From the NCBI GenBank assembly GCA_026195255.1, contig JAPHSS010000013.1, forward strand, positions 1-43,406: a stretch of 43,406 nt of DNA. Reading direction: 5' to 3'. The notes below the pieces were generated by a model, which did not search any database, had not been told where the DNA came from, and worked only from the letters and a program-made list of their open reading frames with translations. Positions 8,388-17,391 of the stretch are shown one piece after another. The number at the start of each line of letters is the position of its first letter. Position 1 is the stretch's first letter. Both the position numbers and the translations under genes were made by a program. This DNA is from Gammaproteobacteria bacterium (GTDB lineage: Bacteria; Pseudomonadota; Gammaproteobacteria; SZUA-229).

Positions 8388-9271
8388 GAATGCATTGAAT
8401 TGTTAGTTAAAACATAAAACCAATATCAAAGCCTTATAATAAAATGCGGTTGTGCATATCTGATCTTACAAAGATAGTTTATGTTGTGACTTAATAGGAC
8501 ACTATTTTTATCATACAAAAAAACCTTATGAGAACCTGGGTTCTGAGGTTTCGCCTTTGTGGCTACTCACTTTTTTGCCTGCAGCCCATGTTTATAGGTT
8601 TGGAAAAGTAAGCAAAAAATAGCCCCCCTTTATTAGCTAGTTCTCATCAAAAAGCGATGAGAACACCCAAAAAACTAATGTTATTAAAAGTTATTACTCT
8701 ATGCTGTGTGATTTCTACTCTGTTCCCGGGGCGTTCAGATGCGCCACCCAGGCTTACAGAGCTTCCAAGTTAATAAATATGGCACATCCCTGTGATTTTA
8801 CCCCTCGATGGAAACATTTGTTGGTTAACTCAAGAGGGAATTAAAATCAAAACCAGTCAGAACTGATATCTCAATGCAGTACCTGAACTTCACAATCTTT
8901 TTTGAGTTTTATATCTGGCTTCGGCCCGGGCGAACTTTAGTATCACTCAGAGAGATTATATTATCAGTGAGTTTTGATGAGGGAAAAGAATAATAAGATA
9001 TAACTAATTGAATATATTGAATTATTCTGTGTTGGGTTTGTCGTATGTGAAGGTTATGGGTAGCGAGTATTGTAATGCACCGGTTATTGGAGTGATGTGA
9101 AAAATGGGTATACAATAATCAATAGTTATTCATTAGATAAGACTGGTTTAGAGTAGATGTTTTAATGTTTGCTCGGCGCAAAAATTAAAATTGATGGTTT
9201 AGCTGGCGTGTAGAATATTAATTCATCTTTATCTGCTGCATAAATAACGAAATAATTTAAGGATGTATAAA
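8388..9271. other. Gene-free stretch with several hairpins
   Basis: No credible coding region is seen in almost 900 bases, the longest empty stretch in the window. It contains a nested hairpin at 8522-8550 (AACCT/AGGTT around AGAACC/GGTTCT), and a pair of partly inverted T/A-rich segments near 8559-8630 ending in GGCTA and TAGCC. A perfect 9-bp stem lies at 8640-8664 (GTTCTCATC/GATGAGAAC), and a GC-rich 44-base stem-loop at 8718-8761 closed by CTCTGT/ACAGAG. It could be repeat debris, an RNA gene or decayed genes; the sequence does not decide. The last part should contain the promoter of the DUF4136 gene. Confidence 0.5.
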
Positions 9272-9832
9272 ATGTGTTTCAATAATTTTAAAATATTACT
9301 TGTGCTGTTTTCTATTTCGCAGTTTGCTGCTTGCAGTGCAACAAAAAATACATTTGATTATGATAGTAGTGCTGATTTTAGCCAGATTAAAACATACCAA
9401 TGGGATTTTCAGGTGTCAGAGGCCTTTTCTAAAGCGAATCCTTTAATAGATAAACGTATTGTAAAAGCAATTGAAGATAATTTAAGTCGTAAAGGAGTAG
9501 TAAAAGCGAAATCCGCAGACATTACAGTCAGTTATAATGTTGATTTTGAAAAGACACTTAAAACAGGCGGATTGTCTGCGGGCATTGGTATGAGTATTGT
9601 CAAGTTTAATCGAGGGCATATTAGTCTAAGCAGTGGTAGTCAGTTAAAGCAAGCGCTTGAAGGGACTTTAGTTATTGATATGTTAAACACAAAAAGTGGC
9701 AAGTTAATCTGGCGATCTACAACGGTTCAACCTGTTAAAGCTAGTGACGCATCACCGGAAGACTCTAAAAAAAGAATTGCCAGGCTGGTTTCTCAGATGT
9801 TTGAAAACTTTCCGCCAAAAAAAACCAGGTAA
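9272..9832 (+). CDS. DUF4136 family lipoprotein
   Basis: An exported lipoprotein of 186 residues. The N-terminal hydrophobic signal ends at FAAC, with Cys21 as lipidation site. The rest follows the DUF4136 pattern: an early FDYDSSADFSQIKTYQW segment, then a mixed region and a C-terminal stretch rich in SGKLIWRSTT. The ATG at 9272 is preferred over an in-frame ATG at 9263 because AAGGA lies at proper spacing only for the former. It is a single gene, not obviously in an operon. Function is unknown for the family; an outer-membrane location is inferred. Confidence 0.82.
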   Translation: MCFNNFKILLVLFSISQFAACSATKNTFDYDSSADFSQIKTYQWDFQVSEAFSKANPLIDKRIVKAIEDNLSRKGVVKAKSADITVSYNVDFEKTLKTGGLSAGIGMSIVKFNRGHISLSSGSQLKQALEGTLVIDMLNTKSGKLIWRSTTVQPVKASDASPEDSKKRIARLVSQMFENFPPKKTR

Positions 9833-10071
9833 TGTAAAGAAAACACAACTATTCAGTGTCTCTGGCAGCTTAAAGATGAAAAAGAGATGATTAAAAAAAT
9901 GAAAAAGCTATTATAAAATAAACATTTTTTAGTAGAAACGATTGGTTTTCTGTTATTTATAATCGTTTATGCCCTACGCATGAAAAACTATCATTGTATC
10001 TGGCGCTCACAGCAACCTTATTGTTTATGTAGAAATAAAATCCAACTTTAACTAACCATCTGAGACATGAA

Positions 10072-10848
10072 ATGAAAAAGCTTCTAGATATTATGGCGGC
10101 ATTAAGAAACCCTGAAAGCGGCTGCCCCTGGGATATAAAACAAACGTTTAAAAGCCTTGTTCCTTATACGCTTGAAGAGGCTTATGAGGTGGCAGATGCT
10201 ATTGAAAATGCTGACATGAACGAGCTTAAATCTGAATTAGGTGATTTATTGTTTCAGGTTGTGTTTTATGCACAAATGGCAGAAGAACAGGGTGATTTTA
10301 ATTTTAACGATGTGGTGGATGCGGTCAGTGATAAATTAGTCAATCGACACCCTCATGTTTTTGCAGATGTGGATTGTAAAGATGAAAAATCACTTCATGA
10401 GGCCTGGGAAAAAACAAAGTCAAAAGAAAGGAATTTACTGGCAAATACTGAAAAGGCATCTATACTTGACGGAGTAGCCAAAGCACTTCCGGCATTAAAA
10501 CGCGCACAAAAGCTTCAGAAGCGGGCTGCTAGAGCTGGATTTGACTGGCCTGATATAGAACCGGTATTTGATAAACTGGAAGAAGAAGTTGCCGAGTTAA
10601 GAGTCGCTATAAAAGATAATGACAAACCTGCCATGTTTGAAGAAACAGGTGATGTTTTATTTAGCTGCGTTAATATAGCTCGTCATCTGCAAGTGGATGC
10701 AGAAGAGTCATTAAGAGGCTGTAATCAGAAGTTTGAAACGCGGTTTGGTTATATTGAAAGTTTGTTAAACAAATCAGATAAATCATTTCAAAGTTGTTCT
10801 CTAAAAGAGCTGGAAGCTCTGTGGCAAGAAGCCAAAACTAAATGTTAA
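10072..10848 (+). CDS. mazG: Nucleoside triphosphate pyrophosphohydrolase MazG
   Basis: A 258-residue cytosolic enzyme that hydrolyses NTPs and dNTPs to monophosphate and pyrophosphate, clearing damaged nucleotides. Two MazG domains are visible. The first has CPWDIKQTF, the metal-binding EEAYEV and ELGDLLFQVVFYAQM. The second starts near WPDIEPVFDKLEEEVAEL and has EETGDVLFSCVNIARHL. Length agrees with the two-domain E. coli type. Spacing to its neighbours suggests a monocistronic gene. The ribosome site is weak. Confidence 0.96.
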   Translation: MKKLLDIMAALRNPESGCPWDIKQTFKSLVPYTLEEAYEVADAIENADMNELKSELGDLLFQVVFYAQMAEEQGDFNFNDVVDAVSDKLVNRHPHVFADVDCKDEKSLHEAWEKTKSKERNLLANTEKASILDGVAKALPALKRAQKLQKRAARAGFDWPDIEPVFDKLEEEVAELRVAIKDNDKPAMFEETGDVLFSCVNIARHLQVDAEESLRGCNQKFETRFGYIESLLNKSDKSFQSCSLKELEALWQEAKTKC

Positions 10849-10881
10849 AAATAAAATAATACGAATGGTAAAAAAATATAC

Positions 10882-10908
10882 TAACTACCCTCGTTTGGGG
10901 GATGGTTA
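10882..10908 (+). terminator. Weak hairpin after mazG, possible terminator
   Basis: An imperfect stem runs from TAAC at 10882 to GTTA at 10908 with ten pairs, some G-U and one mismatch, and a GTTT-centred loop. It is followed by a T-rich but interrupted tail. It may terminate mazG or lie in the leader of the next gene. Confidence 0.3.
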
Positions 10909-10968
10909 ATATGTTGTTTTGTACCACAATATAAATATAAATTTAATGTTGGTTTAAAGGAAATTATA

Positions 10969-11349
10969 ATGAAAAATTATCTATTAATTGTGGCTTCAGT
11001 ACTTGGCCTTGGTTTGTTATCAGGCTGTAGTGATTCTGTTACTGATTCTATCACGGGAGGTACCTCTTGTGTTGATACCTATTATTGTGCAAATGATAAC
11101 TCGACAATGGAGACTTGCTGCTCGTCAAGTAGCTGTAGTTATGAAACGGGTACCAGATCGTTTAGCTGTAATGGAACAGATTGTTATAGTGCCGCAGATA
11201 GTGTTGCCACCTTCTGCCTGAGCAAGACGGCTTCAAAAGCTGAATTTGATCTGGCGTCTAAGTTGGGCCTTGAAAAAGCGGATAATATCGTTCTTAAAAA
11301 ATCAATCGACGATATGTATATTGATTTAGGTAACGAAGTTCAGAAATAA
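10969..11349 (+). CDS. Small cysteine-rich lipoprotein of unknown function
   Basis: A 126-residue protein with a clear lipoprotein signal ending in LSGC (Cys20) and a good AAAGGA ribosome site. The mature part has eight further cysteines at 34, 40, 50, 51, 56, 67, 72 and 83 in a Ser/Thr/Asp-rich stretch, enough for four disulfides in the periplasm. The last 40 residues are cysteine-free and look helical. I recognise no family. A strong shared terminator follows, so it is a short transcript of its own. Base use does not differ visibly from its neighbours. Confidence 0.8.
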   Translation: MKNYLLIVASVLGLGLLSGCSDSVTDSITGGTSCVDTYYCANDNSTMETCCSSSSCSYETGTRSFSCNGTDCYSAADSVATFCLSKTASKAEFDLASKLGLEKADNIVLKKSIDDMYIDLGNEVQK

Positions 11350-11370
11350 GGTTTCCAAAAACTTTTAATT

Positions 11371-11402
11371 AAAAAGCCGAAGCCGGGATGCTTCGGCTTT
11401 TT
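11371..11402. terminator. Bidirectional terminator between convergent genes
   Basis: A 13-bp perfect stem (11371-11383 with 11390-11402) has GC-rich GCCGAAGC, a loop of CGGGAT, and A and T runs on either side. It can stop both the cysteine-rich lipoprotein transcript and the opposing transglycosylase transcript. Confidence 0.92.
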
Positions 11403-11427
11403 AACTGGCTTTAATTTATGTCAGGCC

Positions 11428-13530
11428 TTAATCCTGGGCGAGTCGTATATACGCCCGATATCGACTACGAATCTCTCGAACATAATTAACCGGCTCCCGG
11501 CCCCTGACATAACCATGACGGGCCTTTCGATAAAACTTTTTGTTTGCTAATAACAACATGGCTTTTTCCACATGATCAAACCATTTGTCCGGGTTCAAAC
11601 CCTGCTGCCTTGCCAGCCTGCGCGCATCTTTTACATGTCCTTGCCCTGCATTATAAGCCGCCAGTGTAAACCACATTCTATCTTTAACGTTTAACTCCGG
11701 CTCAAACCTGTCGCGTACCCAGTCTAAATACTGAACCCCGGCTTTTATGCCAGATTCAGGTTGTTTCAGATTACCTATTCCCATTTCTTTTGCGGTGCGT
11801 GGCATTACCTGCATTAAACCCTGTGCGCCGACCCATGATTTTGCTTTAGGGTTAAAGCGGCTCTCCTGATACATTTGAGCAACTATTAACCGCCAGTCAA
11901 ACTCAAACTTTAAAGCGTATTTTTTTACTAATGTATCGTATGGAGATAAAGTGCCATCAGGGTTCAGATCGATTCTTTGATCGCGATGTTTTTTTATATT
12001 TCGGGCATTTTTAAAGTATTTATCATAGGTAACATTATAAAAAAGCGATCGATACTGTTTTTTAATAAATTGATTCACGGCACTGACAAGTAAAGGGTTA
12101 TTGTTACGCATAGCCCATGCGTTTTCACGTATTTCACCTAATACCAGCGCGGCCTGTATATCGTCTCTCCAGGTAAGTTCTATGTCTAACAGATGGTTGT
12201 CAGCGAGGGTCAGGTCGTATTTTCCTTTAGCTACCTGAGATATGATTTCTTCTGTTTCCATGTTCTCGGGTGCAGCGAGTAATTTAAATTTAAGTCCCGA
12301 CTCCTTAAGTGCCTGTAGCGTGTCCCAATAGGCACTGGATTGTCTGACAAAAATGCTACGTCCTGCCAGGTCTTCGACGGTTTGAATGCTATTGTCATCT
12401 GCACGAGTTACAATTATTTCAGATGCTTTATGGTGAGGGGTGCTAAAAACAACACCAAGATCTTCGCGTTTCTCGGTAATGGTTAAAAAGCTGGCAATAA
12501 TGTCACCCTTGCCTTCGAGTAACATGGGGATCTGTGCTTCATGACTCGGTGCGCTGATAATTTCTAAACGTAATTTGTGCTGTTTGGCAAAAGCTTTGAC
12601 TAATTCATATTCAAATCCAAGCAGTTCACCGCGCCAGAGAAAATATGAAGCCGCATTATTACGTGTAATAACGCGTAATGTTTTGCGTTTTTTTATACCA
12701 TCAAGGTCATCAGTAAAAATACTTTCATGTCTTTCTGTTAATTTTTCATGGGTTAGAAATTGATTGACTGAATTAAGTAATTCGGGATTGTCTTTGCGAA
12801 TCCCCCATGCAAGCGGTCTGTCTTTAGATAAAGCAAGGCTACCTTTAAAATCATCTCTATAACCCGCCAGTACGTCTAAAACATTACTATCCATTATGGC
12901 CAGGTCTATTTTTTTACTAACTAACTGATCAATGATCTGTTCTGAACTGAGGTGCCCGGGCAGCACCCGGGTTTTAATGTTGGTTTGTTTTTTCTGTAAG
13001 TTCTCGACCGTTTCCTGAAACGATGATTTTTCACGAAAAGCGATGGTTCGTCCATTCAGGCTTTCACGACTGGTTATTTTACTGTCATCAATGCGAGTAA
13101 CAATTCGCTCAATGCTATGCGCGAGAGGTACAGTGAACTGTATGTTATCTTTACGAGTTTCTGTTATTGTCAGATTGGCGGCAATTAAGTCACCTAGCCC
13201 CTGATTTAATTTAGGAATAAGGTCTTCAAAGTTTTCAACATGAAGGAACACAGCTTCGAGACCTAACTGGTCTGCCAGTTTAATTGCCATTTCCTGTTCG
13301 GCATTAAAAGAGCTGCCTTTTCTGGGCAGCCAGCTGTCATCCAGCGGCATAACTAATATACGTAATTTGCCGTGTTTTTTTATGGCCGCTAAATCACCGG
13401 TTTCGATGTAACTTTGCTCGGCGGGGAGTGTGTATTCGGGTGAGTTTGGCGATTCTTCAGTACAGCCATATAAACTGCTCAAAAGACATAAAGAGAGAAA
13501 AAAATTGAAAACTCGAAAAAATAGTGACAT
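11428..13530 (-). CDS. MltF-like lytic transglycosylase with two solute-binding domains
   Basis: A 700-residue envelope protein. The signal peptide ends at LYGC, so Cys23 is probably lipidated. Two tandem SBP_bac_3 domains follow (about 45-285 and 285-520); each starts with a KHGKLRILV- or KRKTLRVIT-type strand. The C-terminal SLT domain (about 535-680) has catalytic Glu556 in YQESRFNP, then GLMQVMPRTA and LAAYNAGQGH. It would cut peptidoglycan to 1,6-anhydro-muropeptides at the membrane, with the binding domains sensing muropeptides or amino acids. E. coli MltF has only one such domain and about 518 residues, so the repeat is notable. It is divergent from gspA. Confidence 0.9.
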   Translation of the reverse strand: MSLFFRVFNFFLSLCLLSSLYGCTEESPNSPEYTLPAEQSYIETGDLAAIKKHGKLRILVMPLDDSWLPRKGSSFNAEQEMAIKLADQLGLEAVFLHVENFEDLIPKLNQGLGDLIAANLTITETRKDNIQFTVPLAHSIERIVTRIDDSKITSRESLNGRTIAFREKSSFQETVENLQKKQTNIKTRVLPGHLSSEQIIDQLVSKKIDLAIMDSNVLDVLAGYRDDFKGSLALSKDRPLAWGIRKDNPELLNSVNQFLTHEKLTERHESIFTDDLDGIKKRKTLRVITRNNAASYFLWRGELLGFEYELVKAFAKQHKLRLEIISAPSHEAQIPMLLEGKGDIIASFLTITEKREDLGVVFSTPHHKASEIIVTRADDNSIQTVEDLAGRSIFVRQSSAYWDTLQALKESGLKFKLLAAPENMETEEIISQVAKGKYDLTLADNHLLDIELTWRDDIQAALVLGEIRENAWAMRNNNPLLVSAVNQFIKKQYRSLFYNVTYDKYFKNARNIKKHRDQRIDLNPDGTLSPYDTLVKKYALKFEFDWRLIVAQMYQESRFNPKAKSWVGAQGLMQVMPRTAKEMGIGNLKQPESGIKAGVQYLDWVRDRFEPELNVKDRMWFTLAAYNAGQGHVKDARRLARQQGLNPDKWFDHVEKAMLLLANKKFYRKARHGYVRGREPVNYVREIRSRYRAYIRLAQD

Positions 13531-13614
13531 ATATTAACCTGGCGGCTGAGATTATTTGGCAGCATAACAAATAATCAGCTATTCGAGATAGCTGTATTCT
13601 GGAATAAGTTTATA

Positions 13615-15342
13615 ATGGCGGCCATGTATCTTGAACATTATGGGCTTCTTGAAGCCCCATTCTCTATCGCACCAGATCCACGTTATCTGTATATGAGTGA
13701 GCGCCATCGTGAGGCGTTGGCTCATTTATTATATGGCATGGAGTCAGACGGTGCCTTTATCCTGCTTACTGGTGATGTTGGTACGGGTAAAACTACCGTA
13801 AGCCGCTGCCTGCTTGAGCAGGTGCCAGATAATACCCATCTTGCGCTGGTTCTGAATCCAAAGTTAAGTTCTATTGAGTTATTACAGGTTATTTGTGACG
13901 AGTTACGTATTGGTTACGAAAAAACCGATTTATCGGTTAAAACATTAGTCGATTATCTAAACCGTTATTTATTGGCTGCGCATGCGCAGGGTAAAAAAAC
14001 CGTTGTCTTAATTGAAGAGGCGCAAAACCTCGATCTAGATGTGTTAGAACAATTGCGCTTGTTGACTAATCTTGAAACCAATGAGCGAAAGTTAATGCAG
14101 GTAATATTGCTTGGGCAACCTGAGTTTCTGGATGTGCTCGACCGTCCTGAATTGTCACAGCTTGCGCAACGTATAACCGCTCGTTTTCATTTGTCACCTT
14201 TAAAGTTAAATGAAGTTGAAGAGTATGTGTCTCATCGACTGGCAATAGCTGGCTGCAGGCGGCCGCTATTTGCGCGCGGCGTTATTAAACTTCTTTATAA
14301 TTATAGTGGTGGAGTGCCGCGTTTAATTAATGTGATTTGTGATCGAGCATTGTTGGGTTGTTATGTGCAAAATAGACATCAGGTTGATAAGCCGACTCTG
14401 ATAAGTGCGGCTAAAGAAGTTTTAGGTAGAAATAAAGCGGCGACAATAAAATCACAAGTTATGCCGCGTTATAAAAATATGTTTGCACTAGCGTTTGTCG
14501 TCATTTGCCTGATAGCCATTACAAGTTATTTTTTTGATGTAAAACTCAAGCGTGCTACTGATGTTGATGAGTCTGTAAGTGAACCTGTAGAGCAAAAAAA
14601 AAATCTACAAACACCAGAAATACAGCCAGATATTTCACAGCCTCAGGAAATGGGTATTATAAATGACCCGCTAACTGTTAATGTCGTTACAGAAGCGCCA
14701 GGTAACAGGCAAAGTTTAATAGAACAGGCTGTTATTAAGTGGCCAGAAAGTGATCAGCGATTAAGCAGTAATTTGCAGGCGTATCAGACATTATTTGAAC
14801 TTTGGCAATTAAGTTATAACCTGTTAACAGATGGCACACCCTGTTATTTTGCGCAGACTCAGGGTTTGTCATGTTTACATGAACAATCTGATATGCAGTC
14901 TTTGAGGTTGTTAAACCGCCCGGCAATACTAACGCTTTATGATGATTCAAATCAGCTGCAATATGCGACTTTAATGAGAATTAATGAAGATATGGCAGAA
15001 ATAGTTTTATCTGGCGTACTGCATATTATACCTTTAAAACAGTTAGAGTCTTACTGGAGAGGTGATTTTTCCCTGTTTTGGCGAATTCCACCGGGTTATT
15101 CAGAAGTTATAAGACCGGGTGATACGGGTGATGTTGTTTTATGGTTAAGAAAAAAAATGAATAACATTAACGGGTATTCACAGGCAGATGTACGAGCCTA
15201 TTATGACGAAGAGTTAGTAAAACAGGTTAAAGATTTTCAATTACGAGAAGGCTTAAAAAGTGACGGTGTTGTGGGGCTTAAAACTTTGATTCGTATTAAT
15301 CAGATTATTCATAAAGCAACGCCGTTACTGGAGGAAAGTTAG
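13615..15342 (+). CDS. gspA: General secretion pathway protein A (ExeA-like ATPase)
   Basis: A 575-residue inner-membrane AAA ATPase. The N-terminal part has the typical APFSIAPDPRYLYMSERHREAL start, Walker A GDVGTGKTT (53-61) and Walker B VVLIEEAQ. A single membrane helix lies near 290-308. The periplasmic part ends in a peptidoglycan-binding domain (about 505-565, near RPGDTGDVVLWLRKK). ExeA with ExeB helps the type II secretin pass and assemble in the wall. An in-frame ATG at 13624 gives the more usual MYLEHYGL start; the ribosome site does not decide. It overlaps gspB by one base. No other type II genes are present here. Confidence 0.88.
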   Translation: MAAMYLEHYGLLEAPFSIAPDPRYLYMSERHREALAHLLYGMESDGAFILLTGDVGTGKTTVSRCLLEQVPDNTHLALVLNPKLSSIELLQVICDELRIGYEKTDLSVKTLVDYLNRYLLAAHAQGKKTVVLIEEAQNLDLDVLEQLRLLTNLETNERKLMQVILLGQPEFLDVLDRPELSQLAQRITARFHLSPLKLNEVEEYVSHRLAIAGCRRPLFARGVIKLLYNYSGGVPRLINVICDRALLGCYVQNRHQVDKPTLISAAKEVLGRNKAATIKSQVMPRYKNMFALAFVVICLIAITSYFFDVKLKRATDVDESVSEPVEQKKNLQTPEIQPDISQPQEMGIINDPLTVNVVTEAPGNRQSLIEQAVIKWPESDQRLSSNLQAYQTLFELWQLSYNLLTDGTPCYFAQTQGLSCLHEQSDMQSLRLLNRPAILTLYDDSNQLQYATLMRINEDMAEIVLSGVLHIIPLKQLESYWRGDFSLFWRIPPGYSEVIRPGDTGDVVLWLRKKMNNINGYSQADVRAYYDEELVKQVKDFQLREGLKSDGVVGLKTLIRINQIIHKATPLLEES

Positions 15343-16058
15343 TGTCATATATTCTGGATGCGCTTAAAAAATCAGATCAGGAACGTAAGCGTGGTGATGT
15401 ACCAAATTTACAAACGGTACATATACCTATGAATGCAGAACCGCAGACGCCAGTTTTATTGTATGTTTTTATTTTTTTATTGTTAATTGCACTGGCTTTT
15501 GTTATTGGGCTTGTTGTATCAAATCATGAAAGTGGTGATATTCAAATAATAGATACAAATAATCATATGCAGGAAAAAAATGAAGTTAGAAACAAAAATA
15601 TGGAAGCTTCAATACAGAAAAATGAGAAATTAGCTGAAACGGCTGTTATGGAAAAGGCAGTTACAGCTTCAAGTAAAGTGCTTTTACAACAGTCGGCTGA
15701 AGAAGTTAATCAAAAAGCTGCACGGATAAACTTAAAACCAGCGTCTGTAGAAATAGAAAAGGCGAATTCAGAAATTAATAAACCAGTTGTTAATAAAGCA
15801 AATTTAAATGATATACCTTATCTACATGAGCTGCCAGATTATCGGCAACAGTCTGTACCAGAGATGAGTTTTGCAGGGCATATTTACTCGGCTGCTTCAT
15901 CAAGTCGCAGTGTTATCATTAATGGCACAGCAATGTCAGAAGGGGATGTGATTGTGCAGGGCCTTAATGTGGTTGAAATCACCCAAACGGGTGTCGTATT
16001 TAGTTTGCATAATGAGTTATTCAGAATGGATATTTTGCAGGACTGGTCATTTGAATAG
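15342..16058 (+). CDS. gspB: General secretion pathway protein B
   Basis: A 238-residue bitopic inner-membrane protein, partner of GspA. It opens with the family signature SYILDALKKSDQERKRG, has one membrane helix at about 38-60, then a variable charged linker. The conserved C-terminal domain (about 165-238) contains FAGHIYSAASSSRSVIING and ends in LQDWSFE. The start is GTG, overlapping the gspA stop in TAGTG behind a GGAGGAAAG ribosome site, which fixes the start and indicates coupled expression. The pair stabilises secretin assembly. Confidence 0.9.
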   Translation: MSYILDALKKSDQERKRGDVPNLQTVHIPMNAEPQTPVLLYVFIFLLLIALAFVIGLVVSNHESGDIQIIDTNNHMQEKNEVRNKNMEASIQKNEKLAETAVMEKAVTASSKVLLQQSAEEVNQKAARINLKPASVEIEKANSEINKPVVNKANLNDIPYLHELPDYRQQSVPEMSFAGHIYSAASSSRSVIINGTAMSEGDVIVQGLNVVEITQTGVVFSLHNELFRMDILQDWSFE

Positions 16059-16203
16059 AGATAAAAGTTGTTTTAACGGCCTCATAGAGTGTTTTTACTT
16101 TATTTTTTATATATTTAGTCTAATCTTATATACAGCAGAACCATAAAGAGATCTGCAATATTAGGGTTTAATAATTTACACACAGCTTGACGTAGGAAAA
16201 TGC

Positions 16204-16563
16204 ATGGCAAAAATACTCATCGTAGATGATTCACAAACCCAGATTCAATCACTTATGAAGATTCTGGCTAAAAATGGCCATGAAACAATCACGGCTGAAG
16301 ATGGCGACTCGGCTGTGACGGTTGCTCGTGAAGAGCTACCTGATTTAATATTAATGGATGTAGTGATGCCCGGTCTAAACGGGTTTCAGGCAACACGCCA
16401 TATTACAAAAACTGAAGGTACACAGCATATTCCGGTAATTATACTGAGCAGTAAAGATCAGGAAACGGATAAGGTATGGGCTGAAAGGCAAGGTGCTAGT
16501 GGTTACCTTATCAAGCCGGCATCTGAAGCTGAGTTAATCTCGTTGATTAATGAGCTCTTATAA
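16204..16563 (+). CDS. pilH: Single-domain response regulator, PilH-like
   Basis: A 119-residue CheY-like protein with no output domain. Asp8 and Asp9, phospho-acceptor Asp52 and Lys104 are in place. The signature MDVVMPGLNGFQATRHITK and SSKDQETDKVWAERQGA match PilH of the twitching motility chemosensory pathway better than generic CheY. In Pseudomonas PilH acts with PilG downstream of ChpA on the type IV pilus motors. No other pil or chp gene is next to it here. A TAGGA ribosome site supports this start over the upstream ATG at 16200, which is out of frame. Confidence 0.85.
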   Translation: MAKILIVDDSQTQIQSLMKILAKNGHETITAEDGDSAVTVAREELPDLILMDVVMPGLNGFQATRHITKTEGTQHIPVIILSSKDQETDKVWAERQGASGYLIKPASEAELISLINELL

Positions 16564-16592
16564 TCTAATTAGCATTTAAGAATAAATAACTA

Positions 16593-16642
16593 GACAGGCA
16601 TCCTGGCGCGCGTTTTATTAAACAACGCTGAATATACCTGTC
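16593..16642. other. Branched inverted repeat between pilH and lemA
   Basis: An outer pair GACAGG (16593-16598) / CCTGTC (16637-16642) encloses an inner pair GCGTT (16610-16614) / AACGC (16624-16628). It lacks a T tract, so a simple terminator is unlikely. It may form structure in the pilH tail or lemA leader. Confidence 0.3.
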
Positions 16643-16692
16643 CTGATAAAAGTTGAAAATAATATAAAACTAGAAGATTTAAAGGAGTAAAT

Positions 16693-17286
16693 ATGTCAAC
16701 AGGAAGCATGATTACTATAGGCTTAATTGTAGTGTTTGTGATTTACCTGATCACTATTTTTAACAATTTAGTTGCATATAGAAATAAATTTAAAAATGGT
16801 TTTGCAAATATTGATAATCAGCTGCAATTACGTTACGACCTGATACCCAATTTAATTGAAACAGCAAAGGCGTATATGGGGCACGAGAAAGAAACGCTTA
16901 CCCGGGTTATTGAAGCAAGAAACAAAGCCTCTGATGTTTCAAAGGCTGCAGCATTACACCCTGAAGATGCGGCCGCAATGAAAAAATTAGCGGCAGCTGA
17001 AACTGCCCTGTCGGGTTCGATGTTGCAGTTTTTTGCATTGACAGAAAGTTATCCTGATATAAAAGCTAACCAGACTATGGAAAAGCTAATGGAAGAATTA
17101 AGTACGACAGAAAATAAAGTGGCTTTTTCACGTCAACGATATAACGATGATGTAATGCAATATAATACGTATCGGGAGCAATTTCCGAATTTCATTATTG
17201 CGAATAATGGTGGTTTTAAAGAGGCCGCATTATTTGAGGTAGAAAATGAAGAGTATAAAAAACCTCTGCGAGTTGATTTTAACTAA
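16693..17286 (+). CDS. LemA family protein
   Basis: A 197-residue protein anchored by one N-terminal helix (about 7-25), with the rest a long helical domain. The family core is evident in IFNNLVAYRNKFKNGFANID, LRYDLIPNLIETAKAYM and the conserved SRQRYNDDV segment. A good AAAGGAG ribosome site precedes the ATG. It is followed on the same strand by an M48 metallopeptidase, a recurrent pairing in bacteria that suggests shared work in membrane protein quality control. The biochemical role of LemA is not established. Confidence 0.92.
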   Translation: MSTGSMITIGLIVVFVIYLITIFNNLVAYRNKFKNGFANIDNQLQLRYDLIPNLIETAKAYMGHEKETLTRVIEARNKASDVSKAAALHPEDAAAMKKLAAAETALSGSMLQFFALTESYPDIKANQTMEKLMEELSTTENKVAFSRQRYNDDVMQYNTYREQFPNFIIANNGGFKEAALFEVENEEYKKPLRVDFN

Positions 17287-17391
17287 AAAACTGTTTCTTC
17301 GGTTTATTGTTATAACTAGAAACATTATTTGAAATGAGGCCTTGTTCATCTTCATTATTATTATAATTCAGTGTGAATTCAGATGCTAAAA

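Noticed and set aside
8349-8417. A 22-codon GTG frame behind a perfect AAGGAGGTG ribosome-like site
   Set aside because: It overlaps the pdsO terminator, its composition is unremarkable and there is no other sign of coding.
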